A stretch of DNA of 64,000 nt from Hypomyces perniciosus (GCA_008477525.1 SPDT01000002.1:1860001-1924000), one strand, 5' to 3'. Counted from the stretch's first letter, positions 46,053 through 57,436 are shown. The notes: generated by a model from the letters alone, not told the origin. Program-made: numbers and translations.

Positions 46053-48531
46053 TCATTTATGCACCTGCCAATGAGCCCTCATACTGTTGACGTGTGATTG
46101 ATAATAGTGACTGTCTCTCTTCTTCTTGCCCTTCTTCTTCGTCGCCGGGATCATCCAAGGTCCCCAAACATTGTTAAAATTGTCATAGGGTTTTGACTGA
46201 TCAGTGTCGCTTTCAGTCACCTTTCTGTCCTTTGAGTGCGACTCAAGTTGATCGTAGTCGCTCGACACATCGCTAGTTTTTTCATCGTCATCTAAATCTG
46301 CCAGTCTATGGTCAGCGGTTATAAATTGCGACAATGTATTCCAGAACAATACCTAGCGCCCGGAATCCGGCAAATTCTTTGCATGTTTCGGTACCGTGTT
46401 CGAGAACCTTGAGCTTGGCCTTCAGTTCCTCACGGACTGCGCGGCTCTTTTCCTTCTCTCCAGCAATGCGGGACATGTCTTCTTCCGACATCAGGGCCAC
46501 GTCCAACGGACTGAGAATCTTGCCTATCTCGGCCATGAGGCAGTTCTCGACGACTTCGACGGCGATATCGTCAATGAGACGCTTTAGCGCTACCTGTGAT
46601 GGATGACTATTAGTAAAGGGCTTCATTATGGCAGTATGTTGAAAGGAATCATCATTCTTACCTCATAATATGCTTCAGAAAAGTCGAGAGCTTCAGAGGC
46701 AGCCCAGCGGTTCAAGTCTGGTTCCAAAGGCCTCTCCAGCTCACGCATGAAGTTACCAAAGTGTACATAGCTGCTCACATGAATCGAACATTCCTTCGAA
46801 ACGTTTCCAAAATGGTTCTGGACAACTTCTCATAGTGTGATGACAACCTCTCAAAGCGTATTTTGTTCACAGTTTCGGTGAAATGATCGTTATATGTGAT
46901 CGGATGGCCACTCTGGTGTGGCTTCAGCAGCTCCGACGTTTTCTGCAGCAGAGTTGCCAACATGGTATCAAGTTGAGGGTTCACAACCCTTTCCATGAGG
47001 GATGACACCGTCGTTGGGTCGGAGATATGGGCAATCAAGTGCTTCAGAAATTTCTTCACTGCATTCCAGACCTCCTTGACGTAATTGCGAGCAATGGTTT
47101 CCCATCTAGACGATTGCTCTCTGAACAGATCCACAACAATCATGGGACTGAAGGTACCTGGCAACTCTCGACCGCGACCTCGATCCATCATCGTGACGAC
47201 TTTTGCGACAAAGTCGGCCCTTGTTATTAGGATAGCACTACCACCATCATCACCACCATCATCGCGGACCTCAGAGTCAGGTACTATCTTGTAACGCCGA
47301 CCGTGGTTGCTCAGCTTCTTTGCGAAATCACGACTGAGGTTTTGAACGACGGCCCGGACTCGTTTCTGGTATCCCGATACGGACGTGATGTCGCCAAAGA
47401 ATGGATCAGTGTAGGTACCCTCAATGGCAGCCTGTACCACCGCCTGGAAGGCCTGACTGACCTGGACCAGGTATATCCTCTGCTCGTGTGGGTTCGTACG
47501 CGGCTGGCCCAACAGTTCTAGTTGCTTCTGGCATCGGGTATACTTGCTGGCAATCTCCTCCAGCAAGTTTGGCAATTCGGATGCAATCTGACGCAACAGC
47601 AGCTGGCTCAACCTATCCCTTAAAGCTTTGATGCCCAGATTTGCCACGGGGAGGCTAGCCATGCACCACTTGAGAAGAACTCTGCTTCGTGAAGATCGCG
47701 CTGTGCTAGAGCCCACTTCTCATTGTCCGTGTCCCTGTTCCGGAGAACATGCCAGCCCAGGCGGAACTCAACGTCCATATTCTTTGCAAGAGAAATATAC
47801 ATGTTTTCGCTGTCGGACCCAGGGGCAAGAGTGTCGGGTTTGGTGATGACCCCAAGAGTACGTGTACCCTGTCTGTCGGCGGCGCGAGCTAGCTTGAGGA
47901 CGATCTGGTTGGCGTAGTCGTTCTTTGCGGAGACAACGGCGAGGATGATGCTTCGAGGTTCTTTCATGTAACTCTGGACAACATCGGCGATCAAGCCAAT
48001 GTCTGAGGCAGACTGATGCTTGGTCTCTGAATGAATGAGTCCAGGCAGATCGACGATGGTGAGATGGGGACGATCCGGTCCGCTGATCTCAATGCGAAGG
48101 AGGTCCTTGGAGAAAGCTTTGCCCAGAGTCATGATTCCCATAGCCGCTTTGGCATTCTCAATCAGATCGGGCAACTCCTGGAACGACTCCAGCTTCTCAT
48201 GAAAGTCGGACAAGGAAGCTTTCTCATCTTTGCTGCGGGAGTGATGCGGGACGATGGAAACCTTGACGCTTGTGTGGGTTGTCTTGCGAAGGATGAGCTC
48301 CGTGGGGAAACGAGTGCAGAGGCTGCTCTTGACTGGGAAAGAAACGCCCGAAATGGCTTCAAGCACAGAAGATTTGCCCGACGACTGATCGCCGCAGACA
48401 ATGATCTGAGGGAGGGAGATGTAGTGGCTGATGCCCTGTGAACGCAGAGAGTCGATGGCATCAAGAAGCTGGAGCTGCTCCTTGGAGCAGAGCCCGTCCA
48501 GGCCCTCCGATGAGAACTGTGTCAGAACCAT
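46053..48531 (-). pseudogene. Dynamin-like GTPase with two probable 1-nt frameshifts
   Basis: The ATG at 48531 opens a GTPase domain with P-loop GDQSSGKSS, switch-region DLPGLI and G4 TKPD, all intact. Near 47,680 the frame breaks: after SSGAW the continuing homology (ASLPVANLGIKALRDRLS) is in another frame, as if one G were missing. A second break lies near 46,780 (ILETFRRN then VSSYVHFGNFMREL). Then two GT-AG introns (46661-46594 and 46352-46298) lead to a GED-like exon (VALKRLIDDIAVEVVENC) and a Lys-rich tail ending at 46053. The protein resembles fungal Mx/Vps1-like dynamins that remodel membranes. The breaks could be real decay or base-calling errors. Apart from them all domains are conserved. 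Confidence 0.75.
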
Positions 48532-49758
48532 GCTGACTCTTGGAGACCGAATGGGTGACTTGGAGGATTGAAAGGTGGAAATGAGTGGGGAAGACTTGGG
48601 TCCTTATGGCATTACTTGAGCCCTACTCAAAGGCTCCTATGCGGGAGGCCTACAACGGCTGAAAGCCCTTAGCAGTGTGCCTCCACCAAAGGGTCTCTCT
48701 GGAATGTAACTGGGCCATGCAAGTATGCGGCGCAGAAGCCATATTACTTCGATTGGTCTGGCGTCTCTCATGTGGCGTTCCGTGGAGTAATAAATTGAGT
48801 AATAAAGATAGCTATGATGAGGTTGGTGCTTAGGTTGTGACTTGGACACGGTGGTGGAAACTCCCGTTGGCCATCTCCAAGGCTCTTCATATCTCACAGC
48901 ACATCGTAAGAACATGGTTTTAGACATTTTCGAGTTTGAGATGGCCTCTTTACCTATTCTATTGGGTTGAGCCGGGTGTATTATGCATGCTTGCGAAAAA
49001 ATCATGCTCCTGCTGTGATCTCCCGTGGTAACCCTCGCAGATGTCACAAGAATCGAATCGCTACCCGTTTGTCGTTATTGGAGTTGCGCCAGGCAGACAT
49101 CACTCTTATTACCGTAAAGCTGCCAACGGACCAGCCATCTGAGAAAACCCTTGCCAAGGTCAACAAGAGCCAAACCACAACTGACTTCAATGTCATTGAC
49201 CCTGTTAACTTACCACCTTCAAGTGTACCCCTTAGGGGCAGGGCATCCAAAAAAAAAGGCTTGCCAACTTAAGCTCTATCACTCGTTGGCTCACGCCTCA
49301 TTCGTTCAATAAATCCTCCAGCTCTTCGCCCAAACCCTCACGAATATTTACTTCTTTAAATATGGCTAGATCGGGAGGATATATAGGAGATACAAGGGGA
49401 ATATTGATGGCCATCAATCGCCGACCTCTATAAAAGCATATGAGGGGGTAAGGCAAGTGAAATTCGAGGGTATGTATTTTAGAACTGATATCGGCAGTGC
49501 TGGTATCACTGAGTCTTGCCGCGACTCGTCGAAAACTCAGTTGCGGCGTACATTACATTTCCCAGCTTAACAACACACAATCCACCTTTGTTGAGAGCGC
49601 CCCGAAACTCACATACAACTTCCGGTCGATGACTTCTAGCAAATAGCTTCCCCTTATCTAGCATCAGCTTAGCTGCCTCATCTTTCCCTCTCCTCTACCA
49701 TAGAAATTCATATCTTGCTCTCATAAAGAGCTCCAGAATTATCTGATATGGTTGGTAT
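48532..49758. other. Intergenic region
   Basis: About 1.2 kb separates the dynamin start from the end of the GARS gene. A + strand frame at 48967-49272 begins at TTG, lacks an early ATG and has no known features. No gene is supported. Confidence 0.5.
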
Positions 49759-51344
49759 TCACTTGATGGTTCCAATGATATCTTGATACAAATCATTGTT
49801 GAGGTCCAACATAGGGCTCTCGGCTGTCAATGAGGACTCTTCGTTGTGCCATCTGTAGTTAGCATTTGTGTATCTCAGAGTGTTTGCAAATCATACCTTG
49901 ATGCAATGTCTTTCCTGTAAAACATATTTTTGAATTCGATGGCCTCTACCCCTCTATATGCCAAAGAAACTACTTCTTGAAGACTGGACCCATAAGCAGC
50001 TACGGAGAAAACACGGCCCCCGGTCGTTTTGAGTTCCCCAGAACTACTTCTTTCAGTCCCGGCATGAAATATATGCACGCCTAAAAGCGATGAGAATTTC
50101 GTCACAAAATGTGTCATGAATCAGCAGGAAAACAAACCTTCGGGGCATGGAGCGAATGAAATCGTGTCTCCTTTGGAATAAGATTCAGGATAACCACCAG
50201 CGGCAACAACCACGTTGCATGCGAATCCGGGGAGTATAGGGATCGACACCAGACCGAGGTTTCCGGTACAGCAGGCGAGAAGAATAGCAGCTAGATCACA
50301 TTCTGGATTCAGGAGCATCATCATTGTCTGCGTTTCGGGATCCCCGAACCGTACATTGTACTCAAGGACTTTTGGTCCTTGTGCTGTCATCATAACGCCC
50401 GTAAAAAGCATACCAGTAAACGCCCTACCTAAAAGACCCCGTTAACACAGACACTGCTCAGAATATGCATTGTGTTACATACCTTCAGTCTTCAGTCCAT
50501 CAAGTGTCGGCTGAATAATAGTACGATCAATTTCTTCCATCTGATCTGGGCTCACAAAAGGCAGTGGCGCGTAGACACCCATGCCTCCAGTATTCGGTCC
50601 CTTATTCCCATCAAAGATTCGCTTATGATCCTGACCAGGTGGTAGTGATTTAAAGATCTTGCCATCACAGAAGGTTAAGACGCTAATCTCGTCACCTTCA
50701 AGGTATTCCTCGATAACAACCGATTTACCGGCATGCCCAAACTTGCCGTCAATCATGATCTCGCGAAGGGCTTCCTGTGCTTCTGTCTGACTTTCCGGTA
50801 GAATGACGCCCTTTCCAGCAGCAAGACCATCAACCTTGATCACCACCCGAGCATCGTGAATGCGTTCAAGGTATCTTTGGGCATCGTCATAGTCGCTGAA
50901 AGACTGGTAGTCGGCCGTTGGTATATTGTACTTCTTCATGAAATGCTTGGCAAACGTCTTTGATCCCTCGATCTCAGCAGCCTCTCTTGAAGGAGAAAAG
51001 CACGAAATTCCACCTCAAACAAGTTAATGGCCGATACATAGGTTGAAGGGAAATGTGATGAACTCACTGGCTCTGAAATATCCCTCGATCCCATCGACAA
51101 CGGCATCGTCTGGTCCAATCACAACAAGTCCAACTCCCAAGTCCTTTGCTAGATTAACAAGGCGTGCATAGTCGTTTGCCTCAACATGGCGGATATTTGA
51201 CACCTTTGATAGGCCATCCGTTCCACCGTTTCCAGGGACAACGTAGACATGTTGGACCGACGGACTCTGCGTCAACTTCCACGCTAGGCTATGTTCGCGA
51301 GCGCCCTTTCCGATTACAAGCACCTTGATACAGAGAGCTTCCAT
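49759..51344 (-). CDS. GARS-only phosphoribosylamine-glycine ligase (PurD type)
   Basis: Five exons (51344-51068, 51013-50483, 50428-50138, 50080-49897, 49852-49759) give about 458 aa. An unspliced reading of exon 4 would stop at 49875 instead. The start MEALCIKVLVIGKGAREHSL is the GARS N-domain. The ATP-grasp part has VVIKVDGLAAGKGV, GPNTGGMGVYAP and YNVRFGDPETQ. The end has GRVFSVAAYG and FYRKDIASR. This enzyme makes GAR in step 2 of purine synthesis. Known fungal Ade5,7 proteins fuse GARS with AIRS (about 790 aa), but here no AIRS domain follows and the C-tail is a short unrelated WHNEESSLTAESP segment. It is probably an extra paralogue at the edge of the biosynthetic region. Confidence 0.85.
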
Positions 51345-52242
51345 ACCGAATCAGCTTTGATGTCAATAGACGAGAGTTTCCAAGATGCTGGAAGCTGTGA
51401 ATACTATGCTGTTTATGTATGCTTGAAATGATCAAAGATTCTTGGGGAGAGATGTCTGAGTTTTTGGATGTGAGGGTGGTGGGATTGTGGCGTTGGCCAT
51501 ATAGCCACAGTGTCAAAGGCTATATGTAGTACAAGCCCTACTATAACAGTGCTACAGTTCTGGTAGCCATTTTGTGGGTTTGTGATTCTGCTGTTTGCAT
51601 AAAATTAACTTTACAAGTTTTTTGCAAGCTTGCGGTGGTCTGGTCTGGTGTTTGTTTGTTTGTTTTATTATTTATATCCATTAAGTAAGCTAGTTATATA
51701 AATCCCTTATAGGCAATAAGACATTAAGAGCTGGCGGCTTATACTACTATTCACTGAGTTTTAATTTATAAAGGAAAAAGGGTTAATTTAAGTAATATTA
51801 ATCTATTTCCGCTAAAAGAGGGCTATAAAGGTCTACTTCCTTTATTAGTTTTTAAAAAGCTTTATTTCCTATAGGTTTAAATAAATAAAAAAGGGGGGTC
51901 TCTTTTAAAGGGATATTTAAAAGGAAAAGCTTAATTATTTTATATTTTATAAAATAGCTTTATCTTTTTAATTTACTGCATTTATAGATAAACTTTCTAT
52001 TATACTTAAAGTATTTATAGTATTTTTAAAAGTTTTTATATTTTCATCTTTCTGCTAAAAGCCTATAAAGGATAAAGTATAAAAGTTTAAATTTTAAAAG
52101 GGAAGTTAAGGCTTTAAATCTTTATTATTTATAGCCTTTTAAGGTTTTACTAAACTAGTTTTACTCCTTTACCTTTATAACTGTTTTTTTTAATTTATCT
52201 TTTAATATATATAATTATAGCTTAATTCTATAATATAGCAGG
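51345..52242. other. Transition into AT-rich, RIP-like DNA
   Basis: The first 250 bp are the GARS upstream region. From about 51,600 the composition changes abruptly to TTTAAA/TATA-dominated DNA without open frames, typical of repeat-induced point mutation. No gene is seen. Confidence 0.7.
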
Positions 52243-52468
52243 TGTAACGGGTGTAGCCTAACTGGAAAGCACGCAGTTAGGGCACCTCTGTATTGTCTAT
52301 CTATAGCTGAAGGAAGGAAGCTCTATACTAGCTATGTATGCGTTATATAGTTGTGCGTATAGGGTTGTGGCCGAGGTGGTTTCCTAATTAGGTAAGCGGT
52401 CTAGTATTGGTCGTATTTCCGGATTCGGCGTAGTCGTGATTCCGGGAGACATGGCCTAGCCTGTGACA
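52243..52468 (-). repeat. 3' LTR of the chromovirus
   Basis: 226 bp that look identical to the copy at 57437-57662. It is the 3' LTR in element sense. Confidence 0.96.
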
Positions 52469-52471
52469 TTA

Positions 52472-52483
52472 CCCCCCCTTCTT
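52472..52483 (-). other. Polypurine tract
   Basis: AAGAAGGGGGGG in sense lies three bases before the 3' LTR and starts within the pol stop codon TAA. It is the expected primer for plus-strand DNA synthesis. Confidence 0.8.
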
Positions 52484-55400
52484 ACGGTGGCTCTCTCCTT
52501 GGGCGCCGTTGCTTCGCTGGCGCATAGCTGTTAAGTGGCCCGTCGTTAGATTCGATTGGGCCATATTTAGATATATAGTCGTCGAGGGCTGCTGTGTCTT
52601 CAAGTACGTGTATCGGTTCCCAGGTTGGCTCTATATATCCTTTCCACTGTATTAATGCTTCGCGGAAAGAGCCGCGACCTCGCCGCTTAGTCCTCGCGCA
52701 GAGGACCTCTTCAACTTCCCATTCATCCTCGCCATCCACTCGTATCGGTGGTGGTTGGGGGTCGTCTGAAATCTGGCCCGGAAGGGGGTCATCGGCCGCT
52801 CTTCTTAGCAGGTCAACGTGAAATCGCGGGTATATACCAGTTGGTACGCCCAGTTCCACTACATGAGGGCTAATGACCTTTGTTACTGTATACTTATGAT
52901 GTAGGGCATCAAGCTTCTTGGAAGGCCGGGGAGTATTGTAGTTGCCGAGGTGTAGCCAGACTTTATCTCCCACCTCATATCTCTCAGAGGGGCCTCGCCG
53001 CTGGTTCGCGGAGTCCTCGTAGCGTTGTTGCGTAGCGGCAAGTGCTGCTTGGGCAAAGGCGGTTACTCCTTCTAGTCTCTCAACTATTTCTTTTGCGGCC
53101 TTCTCCTCCGGGTCCTTTAATCCAATAGCTTCGTTTTCTTTCGTATATAGCTGGAGGGGTTCCACATGGTAGCCGTGCTCAAGGAAAAAGGGGCTCATTT
53201 GGATAGCCGTGTGTTCGCGGTTATTTAAAGCTAGTTGCGCTGCCGGGAGGAGGTCTCCCCAATCGCTCTGGGAGTAGTCTATATATGCTCTAAGGTATGC
53301 TTGGATCTCTTGGTTGCTCCTCTCTGGTCCGCCGTCAGTCTGTGGGTGATACGCCGTGCTTAGGCGTTGCTGGGTTCCTGCTAGTTTACAGAAAGCTCTC
53401 CAGAAGCGGCTGGTCCAATTAGATCCTCGGTCGCTGACTATAGACCGGGGCATCCCGTGGAACCGATAGTGGCATTGGAGGAACCTCTTTGCACATGCTT
53501 CTGCCTCCATACTCTCCATTACCTCGAGGGTAATATTCTTAGTAAGCCGGTCGATAATAACCCAAAGGTATCGTGCCTGTGTTGGTCCTGTGGGTGGTAG
53601 GTCGACTATGAAGTCCATAGCTAGGTCGCTGCGGATGCGCTGGGGAATAGGTAGTGGTTTGAGGAGTCCTCGCTTATAGCTTCTCCATACCTTTCCTCTT
53701 CCGCATATACTGCAGTTGCGGAGGAATTGTCGGACTGTACTGCTAATTCCTGGCCAAAAAAACCTGCGGGAAATAATAGCTAGGGTTCCGTCACGACCTG
53801 GGTGGCCCGAGACTGCGGCGTCGTGTTCTGCTTGCACAATGCGAGTGCGCAGCGTTTCGCCTTCTTCTTCGGTTGTAGCCGGTACCCAGATACGGTCTCG
53901 GAACGTTAATCTCTGTTCCTCGTCGATTGTACATTCCGATATCTGTACCTTAAGTTGGAGGTCTGCGGGGAGGGAGCGCTCTTCCTTCCTAACTGCAGCG
54001 TATACCCGTCGATATACCGGGTCCTTCTGAATCGTCAGGTTCCACAGGTCCTGTAGTTCCTCGTTTCCGTCGAATACGCGCATTAAGGGGAGATCAGTAT
54101 CGCTGTCCTCGAATCTCCGTATCGCTGGTGCGGCTGGGATAAGTTGTATATAGCGGCTTAGTTCGCGCTCGTCGCCTTCATTGAGTGGAAGGTCTTGTTC
54201 CCTGCGGCTTAACGCGTCGGGAGCGGCTGCCTCGCTGCCTGGCCTATATTGGATTGTAAAATCGAACTGGGAAAGGAACTCTGCCCAGCGCGTCTGTCGT
54301 TCAGAGAGTTTCCTGCGCGTCATGAAGAACTGCAAGTTCTTATGGTCTGAAATGACTGTAAAGGGGTCGCAGCTACGTAGCTCTGCTCTCCACTCTTCTA
54401 GACAGCGAATTACTGCCAGCATTTCCTTGTCGTGGATGGGATAGTTGTATTCGGCGGGGCTTAGCTTCTGTGAGTGGTAAGCTATAGCGTGACGTTCTCC
54501 CTTCTTGTTCTCTTGCAGGAGGACTCCTCCTAGAGCGTATCCTGAACAGTCTGCTTCGACAAAGGTGCGTTTTGTAGGATCCCAAGCTTGTAGTATAGGG
54601 GCTTCGATGAAGAGGCGTTTAAGCTCCTGGAAGGCTGCTTCTTCCATACCTTTCCACTGGAAGGGGGTCCCTTTCTTGGTCAGCCTCACAAGCGGGTGGG
54701 CTATCCGAGAGAACCCGGGGATGAATATCCGGTAGTAATTGGCAAAGCCAAGGAAGCTTCGGACTCCTGTTACTGTCGTAGGTGCCTGCCACTCGCTAAT
54801 AGCTCGCTGCTTTTCGGGGTCGCAGGCAATTCCCTTGCCGGCATGTATAATAAACCCAAGGTATTTAATCTCTTTCTGTGCGAACGCGCACTTCCTAGGA
54901 TCTAGGTGTAGCCCAGCATCAGCGAGGGCGCGTAAAACTCGCCGGACCTTCTTCATATGGTCCTTTCGTGACCCGTCGGTATAGATCAGGATATCGTCGA
55001 GGTATGCGGACGCGAAGTCGTCCAAAAAGGGGCGTAGTACCTGGTTGATATACCGTTGGAACGCTGCTGGTGCGCCGGTAAGTCCGAATGGAACTACCCG
55101 CCACTCATATAGGCCATAGCGTGTACGGAATGCAGTCTTGTGTTCTTCTCCTTTCGCGACCCTGATTTTATGGAACGCAGCTACTATATCTAGCTTCGTG
55201 AACCACTTCGCTTTCGTTAAGCTGTTAAGGGTTTCAGAAAAAAGGGGGAGGGGGTAGCGATCTCGCTGCGTTATTGCGTTTAAGGCGCGGTAGTCTACGC
55301 AGAAGCGAATTCCTCCTCCAGGTTTCCGAACAAAGAGGACAGGGGCTGCGGCGGCTGAGCTGCTAGCTCGAATGAATCCCTTATCGAGTAAGTCGAGGAG

Positions 55401-56246
55401 GGTCTTCCGTAACACTAATAGTTCCTCGCGTGACATGCTGTAAAGGGGGCCCCAAGGGAGTTCCGGTTCTTTGCCGTGTTCATCGGCTTTCAGGGGAATC
55501 TGCAAATCGACTCCGGGGCGGCGTGGTGGAAGCTTAGTAGCTTCTTTTATAGAGAATAGCGAACAGAACTCTTTGTATAGTTCGGGGGGGATATATTCCC
55601 GGGGATCTATAGGTTTCTCAGGCTGGAGTGCTTTTTCAATGTCGGATAAGCTGATAGCTCGGAGGAAGTACGCTTCCTTTTCGCTGTTCCTTTTAGTGCG
55701 GCGGTATTCTGCTTGCAATATCGAGGCTGGTATAAGCCGGGCTCTTCGTATGGCCTTAATATTCCCGGGCTCCTCCTCATCTGCGAATCGTAGCTGTAGG
55801 CCGGCTTTTCCGTGGCTAACTTCCTTCTTGGCTGCATTATATACTACCTGGTTAGCCTCAGCCCAAGGCTTACCGAGGATTAGGTCATGATCTAGTTTAT
55901 CCACTATATAGGCGTATTGACGTTCAATATAGCCGCATAGATCCAGGTAAATAACAGCGACACGGCTGGTTTCTACCTTCTCGTGGATCTCGGTAAACGT
56001 CCCAATCTTCCTTTTAGTGATCTTGATCTGCGGGAGGTGTAACTTCCGGGCAAGGGAGGAGTTTATAACAGCATAAAGGTCACAGCCAGTATCGAATAGT
56101 GCTGTAATAGGTATATTCTCTATTCTGGCTTGTAACGTTGCTGATTCGCCGGTCATTCGCTCCTTGAACTCCTTCCATCCCTTCAGTTCTTCCTTTGTGG
56201 GCTCCAACGCCCGACTTTGCGTTGGAGCTAATCTTTTGACTCGTCG
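52482..56246 (-). CDS. pol: Pol polyprotein: PR-RT-RH-IN-chromodomain
   Basis: The frame is open from 56246 to the stop at 52482, about 1250 codons, with no early ATG. Numbered from 56207, domains are: aspartic protease (ITALFDTGCDLYAV, about 37); reverse transcriptase with SAYLDDILIY (about 405); RNase H (VEADCSGYALGGVLL); zinc-binding integrase head (HPGR..., CSICGRGK); integrase core with MDFIVD, VSDRGSNW and the Glu of GGPERSNQEI; and a C-terminal chromodomain (EWEVEEVLCARTK... ALIQWKGYIEPTWEP, about 1162-1212). The RT-before-IN order is Ty3/gypsy and the chromodomain defines a chromovirus, which can bind methylated H3K9. The open frame overlaps the end of gag, in the -1 frame. Confidence 0.95.
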   Translation of the reverse strand, partial: RRVKRLAPTQSRALEPTKEELKGWKEFKERMTGESATLQARIENIPITALFDTGCDLYAVINSSLARKLHLPQIKITKRKIGTFTEIHEKVETSRVAVIYLDLCGYIERQYAYIVDKLDHDLILGKPWAEANQVVYNAAKKEVSHGKAGLQLRFADEEEPGNIKAIRRARLIPASILQAEYRRTKRNSEKEAYFLRAISLSDIEKALQPEKPIDPREYIPPELYKEFCSLFSIKEATKLPPRRPGVDLQIPLKADEHGKEPELPWGPLYSMSREELLVLRKTLLDLLDKGFIRASSSAAAAPVLFVRKPGGGIRFCVDYRALNAITQRDRYPLPLFSETLNSLTKAKWFTKLDIVAAFHKIRVAKGEEHKTAFRTRYGLYEWRVVPFGLTGAPAAFQRYINQVLRPFLDDFASAYLDDILIYTDGSRKDHMKKVRRVLRALADAGLHLDPRKCAFAQKEIKYLGFIIHAGKGIACDPEKQRAISEWQAPTTVTGVRSFLGFANYYRIFIPGFSRIAHPLVRLTKKGTPFQWKGMEEAAFQELKRLFIEAPILQAWDPTKRTFVEADCSGYALGGVLLQENKKGERHAIAYHSQKLSPAEYNYPIHDKEMLAVIRCLEEWRAELRSCDPFTVISDHKNLQFFMTRRKLSERQTRWAEFLSQFDFTIQYRPGSEAAAPDALSRREQDLPLNEGDERELSRYIQLIPAAPAIRRFEDSDTDLPLMRVFDGNEELQDLWNLTIQKDPVYRRVYAAVRKEERSLPADLQLKVQISECTIDEEQRLTFRDRIWVPATTEEEGETLRTRIVQAEHDAAVSGHPGRDGTLAIISRRFFWPGISSTVRQFLRNCSICGRGKVWRSYKRGLLKPLPIPQRIRSDLAMDFIVDLPPTGPTQARYLWVIIDRLTKNITLEVMESMEAEACAKRFLQCHYRFHGMPRSIVSDRGSNWTSRFWRAFCKLAGTQQRLSTAYHPQTDGGPERSNQEIQAYLRAYIDYSQSDWGDLLPAAQLALNNREHTAIQMSPFFLEHGYHVEPLQLYTKENEAIGLKDPEEKAAKEIVERLEGVTAFAQAALAATQQRYEDSANQRRGPSERYEVGDKVWLHLGNYNTPRPSKKLDALHHKYTVTKVISPHVVELGVPTGIYPRFHVDLLRRAADDPLPGQISDDPQPPPIRVDGEDEWEVEEVLCARTKRRGRGSFREALIQWKGYIEPTWEPIHVLEDTAALDDYISKYGPIESNDGPLNSYAPAKQRRPRREPP

Positions 56247-57376
56247 CTAGAGTTACTGTTTTCCTCGCCGTTGGTATGCTGGTTGTTATCATCAGACTCG
56301 CGGTCGGCGATCTGGACCTGATGCGCCCGGGCTCTGTGGCCTTTCTTGCAAAACCGGGCAATATGTCCCTCCTTCCCGCAACGGTAACATGTGGCCTCCC
56401 GGGCAGTGTCTGCCTCGCTCGGTAAGGAGCTGCGTCGGCGCTGGTTCTTCATGCGGTTCACGCCCCCCATCCGGGTATCGCCCTCCTCGTCGACTGCTCG
56501 TGTATAGTCCTTCGAAGTGCGATGTGGTTGGGGCTTATTATGTTTTTTCTGCCGGGAGTGGCCTATCGAGGCGGCTCCCGCGTTCCGTCGGTCTGGATCT
56601 AATCGTTCGACGCGGCTAGCGATATCCTGGACCTTAGCAAGCCATTCGCTATAGGTAAGCGGCAGGTCCACCGTTGCTAAGCGGAATCGTAGTTCTGGAG
56701 ATAACGCTCCCTCGAGGAAGATGATCTTGGCTTGGTCAGCCCAGTCGTCGCCGCCTGCCTCAGAGAGCTTCTGTTCGAAGCGGGGAAGGAAAGATGAGAG
56801 CGAAGTCTTATCTCCTTGCTTGAGAGTGCGCAGCTCTTGCGCAGCTCGGTTCCGGAGTCCTTGATCCTTGTAGGTACGGTCCAGGTATCGCATAAATTCC
56901 GCTGGGTCGTAGTTCCTGTTGGTTCCTCCTGACGCATAGAAGGTAGCGACTACCTGCTTAGGTGTAGCGTCTAAGCAGGAGTTAATAAGGTACCACCGTT
57001 CTCTGTTGCTGTTATAGAACTCTTTGTCGAGTTCGAGCTTTTCGCGCATATCTTGCGCCCATGCGGCGTACTCCCTTCGCTTTCCCGAGAATTTAGATGG
57101 GTTGGGGAGTGGCTTCCTCTTGACCCTGGGAGCTTGTGTAAACTCTATCGTAGAGGTCGATGCAGGCTTCATGGTTGCGGCCTGCGCGGGTTCTTGCTCA
57201 GGTTGCGGAAGGAATGACATCTCGTCTTCCTGGCTATCTAGCCCCTGAGTCGCTGGTGCTATGGAGTCCAGCTTTCTCATCAGTGCAGCTATTTGTTCCT
57301 GTAAAGGTAGAACAGCTTGCTCGATCCGCGACTGTACGTCGTCGCCCTCGGAGGCTTGGTCTCCGAAATTCGCCAT
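56228..57376 (-). CDS. gag: Gag polyprotein with CCHC zinc knuckle
   Basis: ATG at 57376 (MANFGDQASEGDDVQ), TAG at 56230-56228, 382 aa. The capsid region has RKPLPNPSKFSGKRREYAAW and a typical retrotransposon gag helix bundle. The CX2CX4HX4C knuckle is CYRCGKEGHIARFC near residue 335. Gag forms the virus-like particle that holds RNA and pol. The last codons before the stop contain an AAAA run (ESKD end), a possible slip site into the pol frame. Confidence 0.94.
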   Translation of the reverse strand: MANFGDQASEGDDVQSRIEQAVLPLQEQIAALMRKLDSIAPATQGLDSQEDEMSFLPQPEQEPAQAATMKPASTSTIEFTQAPRVKRKPLPNPSKFSGKRREYAAWAQDMREKLELDKEFYNSNRERWYLINSCLDATPKQVVATFYASGGTNRNYDPAEFMRYLDRTYKDQGLRNRAAQELRTLKQGDKTSLSSFLPRFEQKLSEAGGDDWADQAKIIFLEGALSPELRFRLATVDLPLTYSEWLAKVQDIASRVERLDPDRRNAGAASIGHSRQKKHNKPQPHRTSKDYTRAVDEEGDTRMGGVNRMKNQRRRSSLPSEADTAREATCYRCGKEGHIARFCKKGHRARAHQVQIADRESDDNNQHTNGEENSNSSDESKD

Positions 57377-57425
57377 TTTCCTTCTGCAGTGAGAGTTCCG
57401 TTACTCACTGGCTAGGTAGTAGCTG

Positions 57426-57436
57426 AGCTATAGATA
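57426..57436 (-). other. Self-priming primer-binding site (inferred)
   Basis: The 11 nt next to the 5' LTR read TATCTATAGCT in sense. They are the exact complement of AGCTATAGATA at 57502-57492 in the same LTR. The site lacks the TGG start of tRNA-primed sites. In Tf1 the first 11 nt of the mRNA prime in this way. Confidence 0.75.

Noticed and set aside
48967..49272. 101-codon + strand frame
   Set aside because: It starts at TTG, has no early ATG and no known features; more likely intergenic.
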